From: Lycium barbarum
Lineage: Eukaryota > Streptophyta > Magnoliopsida > Solanales > Solanaceae
Length of the DNA: 64,000 nucleotides
Reading direction: 5' to 3'
Assembly: GCF_019175385.1 (NCBI RefSeq)
Contig: NC_083337.1
Coordinates: 23,258,385-23,322,384 of the forward strand
The notes under the pieces: model-generated
What the model was told of the DNA's origin: nothing
What the model saw: only the letters and a program-made list of their open reading frames with translations
Databases searched by the model: none
Part shown: piece by piece, positions 58,964 through 64,000 of the stretch
Layout: each line of letters starts with the position of its first letter
Numbering within the stretch: position 1 is the first letter of the stretch
Position numbers and translations under genes: made by a program

Positions 58964-59689
58964 CAAAAACCTTCTAATATACCTCAGAGAAGTGAAATAG
59001 TTTCCCCTGTTTTTTTGCTTCCTTAGCCATTTGTATATAATCATTCACCCTAAATGGTCTTTGCATATAAGTTTAAGTTGTAAAAAATGCAGGATATCAA
59101 GAAGGCAGCCAATTCAATAGTAATGAGAATTATGGTGATGGTTCAAAGCCTAAAAAAGGACTTATTGTTTCTTGACTATCGTAATTTAGAATTTAGACTT
59201 TGTTAATTAATTGATTTGTATTTGTCTTTTTACATCTGTTTATATATTGAAATGTTGCAAGAAAAATATTTTTTTATTATTATTCCTTCCTTTATGGGTT
59301 ATTATGTTACAATAATTATGATCTTCTACAATGAAATCGATTATTTTGAGTTACAGAAGGATGCCTACGGGAGTAAATTCGTGTCCATGAAATTGGCAAG
59401 TATCATTACCTATTGATTTTTGTTTTCAATGTTTAAAAATATCATATTTTTAGTATTTATCTAATCAATTTATGAAGTTCTGAGATATGTGTATCGCTAT
59501 TTGATGAAACAAACAAATTTAATTCTTACCCTATTGATTTTTATTTTCAATATTTAAAAAGATCATATTTTTATATCTATCTAATCAATTTATAAAGTTA
59601 TGAAATATGTCTATCACAATTTCAGATTTTTTTATAATCATCGATACCACGCCTATTTATTTTGCTAGCGCTACTTGATTATCAGGTTC

Positions 59690-60081
59690 TGTTAGAAAGG
59701 AAGATTTGTTGGGGGTAATTAAAGTATCGAGCTAATATGAGAGAAAAATACTTCTATTACTTTCAAGAATAGAAAGAAGAGACATACAAGCTCTAACAAA
59801 AAAAAACTCTCAAAAGACACCTCACAAATCTCTCAAGGATATTACACAACTCTTCTTGGTTGTGCTGTGATGATCTAATATCTTATGATAGAAAACTTTA
59901 CAAGCTTCTCTATTTATAGGACCAAAACTAGGTAGGTGGAAGGTGTGAGGAAGCTTGGAGGAAGCTTCAATGGTGGGTGAGAGGAAGGTGACTCTTAGGT
60001 GTGAGAAAGCATCCTTTGTCATTCATACATTTGGAGGAAGCTTCATAGAAAGTGCTAGGATATGTCCTGGAAATTTCTTCA
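59690..60081 (-). repeat. copia 3' LTR, 392 bp
   Basis: TGTTAGAAAGG to TTTCTTCA on the plus strand (TG...CA). It contains a TATA box on the minus strand at 59911-59920. The upstream pol frame reads about 59 nt into it. Confidence 0.8.
59911..59920 (-). promoter_or_regulatory. TATA box in the copia LTR
   Basis: CCTATAAATA on the minus strand, about 160 nt into the LTR, followed by GAGAAGC. Confidence 0.55.
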
Positions 60082-62195
60082 ATTCTCCCCTTCCAGGCAT
60101 ATTCAGAACAAGCATCCCGACTATGTCTCTGCATAGTTCTAGCTTATCTCGTGTCACCACCTTTGTCAGCATGTCTGATGGATTCTCCTTTGTGTTGATC
60201 TTCACTAGTCTCAACAGTTGTTGATCAATCGTCTCGCGTATCCAGTGATACCGAACATCAATATGTTTTGTACGGGAATGGTACATGGAGTTCTTGCTCA
60301 AGTCTAGAGCACTCTGACTGTCACAATGTATCTTGTACTCTTTCTGCTGGATCCCAAGTTCTTGGAGATAGCGCTTTAGCCACAACATTTCTTTACCAGC
60401 TTCAGCGGCAGCAATGTATTCTGCTTCTGTTGTAGATAAAGCGACACACTTCTGCAATCTTGATTGCCAAGAAACAGCTCCCCCTGCAAAAGTGTAGATA
60501 TATCCTGAAGTAGATTTTCTACTATCAATATCTCCGGCCATATCAGCATCTGTATAGCCTTCCAAGACTGGATCAGCTCCTCCGTAGCAAAGACATAACT
60601 TTGTGGTACCCTTCAAGTATCTGAGAATCCATTTGACTGCCTCCCAATGCTCCTTCCCGGGGTTAGAAAGAAAATGACTCACTGTACCCACTGCATGAGC
60701 GATATCTGGCCGTGTGCATACCATGGCATACATCAGACTTCCAACTGCTGAAGAATAGGGCACCGCTGACATCTCCCCGATCTCTTCCTTGGATGTGGGA
60801 CATGTTCTTTTGCTCAACTTGAAATGATTCGCAAGTGGAACACTAACTGGTTTGGTATTATTCATGTTGAATCTCTCAAGTACCCGTTCAATGTACTTCT
60901 CTTGAGATAGCCATAACTTGCGATTCTTCCTGTCTCGAGTGATCTGCATCCCAAGAATCTGTTGAGCTGGTCCTAAGTCTTTCATATCAAAAGACTTAGA
61001 GAGTTCTTTCTTCAGTTGGTTTATCTTTATTTGATCTTTCCCAACGATCAACATGTCGTCTACATATAGTAGAAGAGCAATGAAGGTACCGTCTGGAAGT
61101 CTCTTGATGTATACACACTCATCCGCAGTAGTCTTCTTGTAGCCTTGACTCTTCATGCATGAGTCAAACTTCTTATTCCACTGCCTTGGTGCCTGTTTCA
61201 AACCATACAAGCTTTTAGATAGCTTGCACACGAGATTATCACTTGAAACCTCAAAACCTTCTGGCTGCTGCATATAGATTTCTTCTTTCAAATCTCCGTG
61301 AAGAAATGCTGTCTTCACATCCATCTGTTCAAGCTCGAAGTTCATACTTGCTGCCAAGCCAAGTATAACTCGGATTGAGGTCATCTTGACAACTGGTGCA
61401 AAGATCTCATCAAAATCAATTCCTTTCTTCTGTTGGAACCCTTTGACAACCAACCGAGCTTTGTGTTTCACCACTTGTCCGCTTGCATCCTTCTTTAACT
61501 TGAACACCCATTTGTTTCTCAGTGCCTTCTTCCTTTTAGGAAGTTCTACGATCTCATAAGTTTGATTTTTCTGTAGAGATTCTAACTCATCCTGCATTGC
61601 TATCAGCCATTTTGCTTTATCCTTATGAGACATAGCTTCTTGAAAACTCTCCGGTTCTCCATCTTCAGTAAGCAAAAGGTATTCAGCTGATGAGTACCTT
61701 TTTGATGGTATATGGCGTCGTTCAGATCTACGAGCAGTTGGAACCATCTGAGAAGAACTACCATCATATGTGTCGTGTGATGGTTCTGGTGAGGTGGGTT
61801 GTGGCTCCCCTTGCTCAGCACTCTCTTCTGTCTCCTCATCTTCTTCTGCTTCTGAGTTTTCTTCTGGTACTTCGTCATTATTTCTTAAGAACAATTCTGG
61901 TGCTTCATTTGAAACTTGAGCACCCTCATTTGACTTCTGAGACATCGTGGATTTTTCAATGTCTTCTATTGTCAAATTTTCGTGAAACACAACATCCCTG
62001 CTTCTGATCACTTTTTTCTCCTTAGGATCCCATAACCTGTATCCAAACTCTTCATTTCCGTAGCCAATGAAAATGCATGGGATAGTTCTCGCATCAAGCT
62101 TCTGTTTGAGCTCTTTGGATACATGTGCATATGATGAACACCCAAATACTCTAAGATGTGAGTATGTAGGATCCTTACCTGTCCATAGCCTCTTG
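60023..62195 (-). pseudogene. copia pol, RT and RNase H part
   Basis: Open for about 660 codons. RT blocks: RNKWVFKLKKDASGQVVKHK, ELEQMDVKTAFLHGDLKEEI and the catalytic LLLYVDDMLIVG. RNase H: GYTDADMAGDIDSRKSTSGY, ALSTTEAEYIAAAEAGKEM and IHCDSQSALDLSKN. The end HTKHIDVRYHWIRE and MLTKVV is typical of Tnt1-like elements. An acidic linker (EENSEAEEDEETEESAEQ) precedes RT. There is no stop before the PPT, so the frame runs into the LTR. It is separated from the gag-integrase frame by a one-base deletion near 62195. Apart from that, all catalytic Asp residues looked for are present. Confidence 0.9.
60082..60094 (-). promoter_or_regulatory. copia polypurine tract
   Basis: GGAAGGGGAGAAT on the minus strand, directly before the LTR TGAAG start. 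It lies inside the open pol frame. Confidence 0.8.
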
Positions 62196-64000
62196 GAACT
62201 TCAAAGTTAAGTGGTACTGAAGGTGATCGGTTGATGAGATAACATGCGGTATTGACTGCTTCTCCCCAAAATGGCTTTGGAAGTTTAGCCATGTTCAGCA
62301 TGCTCCGGACACACTCCATGATAGTCCAGTTCATTCTTTCAGCAACACCATTGTGCTGAGGGGTGCGCGATACTGACTTCTCATGTCGAATGCCATATGC
62401 TCTGCAATATGCATCGAACACCTTGGAAGTATACTCGTCTCCATTATCAGATCGGAGACATTTCAGCTTCTTTCCTGTTTCACGTTCCACCAAGACGTGA
62501 AATGACTTGAAGCACTCGAACACCTGGTCCTTCGTCTTCAGGAAATACACCCACACTTTCCGAGAAGCATCATCGATAAAAGTCAGAAAATATCTGCTTC
62601 CACCGAGTGATTCAACCTCCATAGGACCGCAGAAATCAGAGTGTACCAAACTTAACAACTCTGATCTTTTTGTTGAAGTGAAATTAAATGACACTCTGTG
62701 TTGCTTACCGAAAAGACAATGATTGCAAGGACACAGTGCAACGTTCTTGTCAACATTTATAAGATTCTTCTTCATCAAGGTAGTCAACCCTTTCTCGCTC
62801 ATGTGGCCGAGTCTCTGGTGCCATAAATCCTGAGAAGCCTCCTCTGCAATGTTAAGGCTGTCTGTACAAATTCTCAAATGCGTTTTGTACAATGTGCCAC
62901 AAATATGTCCTCGAGCGATTGTCAAAACGCCCTTTGACATTTTCCATGTGCCTCTGCTAAAATGGTTTTCATACCCTTGTTTGTCAAGAGATACCACTGA
63001 CAGGAGATTGAGCCGAAGATCTGGCACATGTCTGACATCCTTCAAAGTGATTGTGCTCCCGGTACCTATCTTTATTTGTACATCACCAATTCCGGCTATT
63101 CCAGAGGAACTGGAATTACCCATCTTCACCGCTCCAAAGTCTCCAGCTTTGTATGTTGTGAAGTAGTGCATGTGGGGAGTTACGTGGTAGGATGCTGCAG
63201 TATCTACCACCCATTCCGTGTCTTCTCTTGAGACGTGAAGGCATGTCTCATCATGGGTAGTACAGTACGCTACATCACCTGAGACTGTGATGAGCGCTTC
63301 GCCACCCTTGTTCTTCGGTTGAGAACTGCTCTTGCCTTGCTCCTCTAGCCATTTGTAGCAATTCTTCTTCATGTGACCCTCTATACCACAATGGTGGCAG
63401 GCATAAGAAGGTTTCCGGCCATCCGATGATCTCCCCCGACTTTTGCCTCTACTTTGCCATTTTCCTCTACTGTTTCTTTGTTGTTTTCCTTGTGATCTTC
63501 CTCGATTCTCCGTCACAAGGGCATGAGTCTGATCTGTGCTCATGTCTTTCCTTCTTGCCTCTTCATTGAACAATGCATCCTTGACCACAGACATGGTAAG
63601 TTTGCCATCTGGGGCTGAGTTGCTGAGAGTCACAACTAGTGTTTCCCAACTATCAGGAAGGGAACTAAGAAGTAGTAGAGATTGCATTTCGTCTCCAAGT
63701 GGCATTTCTACACAAGATAATTGATTTACCAGACTCTGGAACTCACTAGTATGTTCGGCAACAGAAGTTCCACTTTTGAGCTTCATATTGACAAGGCGTC
63801 TCATCAGAAGGGCCTTGTTCCGAGCGGTCTTGGCCTGGTACATGTCTTCCAACTTCTTCCAAAGGGCATAAGCGTCGATTTCTTGTGCAACGTGGTGGAA
63901 GACACTATGGTCAATCCATTGTCGGATTTGACCAATAGTTTTTCTATTAATTTTCTTCCACTCTATTGACTTGGGCGGGTCAGGATTAATACCCTTCAAC
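62008..64000 (-). pseudogene. copia gag, protease and integrase (partial, frameshifted end)
   Basis: Partial at the window edge. Gag (UBN2-type) covers about residues 10-150 (YALWKKLEDMYQAKTA). An Arg/Gly/Ser-rich RNA-binding stretch is at 165-196. The CCHC zinc knuckle CHHCGIEGHMKKNC is at 201-214 and the protease site VVDTAAS at about 264-270. The pre-integrase region LWHQRLGHMSEKGL is near 393. The integrase core has HSDFCGPMEV, FIDDASRKVWVYFLK, LRSDNGDEYTS and PQHNGVAERMN. After VPLNFEVP (about 62200) a one-base deletion throws translation into a wrong frame that ends at 62008. Everything before it is intact. RT and RNase H follow in the adjoining frame. Confidence 0.92.

Larger units (their letters stand above)
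57874..59689. other. intergenic DNA between Ty3 and copia elements
   Basis: AT-rich DNA without supported genes. It includes the candidate Helitron end (58152) and the microsatellite (58868-58961). A 60-bp word set (ATTGATTTTTGTTTTCAATG, ATCAATTTATGAAGTT) occurs twice at 59411-59490 and 59532-59605. Confidence 0.5.
59690..64000 (-). mobile_element. Tnt1/Tork-like copia LTR retrotransposon, 3' part
   Basis: Minus strand, running off the right edge, so the 5' LTR, PBS and start of gag are outside. The 3' LTR (60081-59690) starts TGAAGAAATTTCC and ends TTTCTAACA. The PPT precedes it. Domain order gag, protease, integrase, RT, RNase H is the copia order. The left 5-bp flank GGTTC (59685-59689) should recur after the 5' LTR. 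Only one frameshift is seen over about 4 kb of coding sequence, so this is the youngest-looking coding element in the window. Confidence 0.93.

Noticed and set aside
58835..59044. ORF with Cys-Val and Tyr-Ile repeats
   Set aside because: Translation of the (TC)(AC)(AT) microsatellite.

Overview
The window is repeat-rich plant nuclear DNA, AT-rich, with introns and nested retrotransposons. A Solanaceae-type SINE with perfect target duplications, a Tnt1/Tork-like copia element, Ogre/Tat and Tekay-like Ty3 elements and the AHL and HD-ZIP III gene remains all point to an asterid, most likely a Solanaceae. This is inferred from family resemblance only, because no database search was possible. No bacterial or organellar signature was seen. 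Only one short host ORF looks intact (10099-10503); every other host gene is broken.

Layout. (1) 1-5577: a SINE, then a tight same-strand cluster of three unrelated gene pieces that keep introns (HD-ZIP III, Aurora kinase, class III peroxidase), followed by a CACTA-type terminus and decayed repeats. (2) 5578-11080: an 810-bp MULE with perfect 9-bp target duplications, an AHL (AT-hook/PPC) gene split by two frameshifts, a hAT-like MITE, an intact 134-codon orphan ORF and a 130-bp tandem duplication. (3) 11085-18870: a decayed CACTA (En/Spm) element, minus strand, with tnp2-type and TNPA-like transposase remnants and palindromic subterminal repeats.

(4) 19260-47671: an old Ty3 LTR, split by a 25.9-kb Ogre/Tat retrotransposon on the minus strand (20244-46119, target duplication GTTCC). 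The Ogre has a tRNA-type PBS, ORF1, gag, protease/G-patch, a candidate 178-nt intron, RT-RNase H-integrase, a 60-bp minisatellite and a PPT. Its two LTRs differ by one 2.34-kb internal tandem duplication (7069 versus 4745 bp). Its pol is interrupted by a 1.45-kb palindromic insert flanked by 128-bp direct repeats. (5) 47757-48208: a decayed second copy of the orphan gene. (6) 48624-57868: a complete but defective Tekay-like Ty3 element, plus strand, target duplication GTAAC. (7) 57874-59689: noncoding DNA with a candidate Helitron 5' end and a compound microsatellite. (8) 59690-64000: the 3' LTR, PPT, pol and most of gag of a Tnt1/Tork-like copia element, minus strand, running off the window and nearly intact apart from one frameshift.

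There is no metabolic or regulatory pathway here. The window records successive insertions, gene-fragment capture and decay. The most interesting points are the three-gene fragment cluster, the AHL split at an ATGA overlap, the orphan gene pair, the Ogre intron, the LTR length asymmetry and the LTR-derived palindrome inside Ogre pol.
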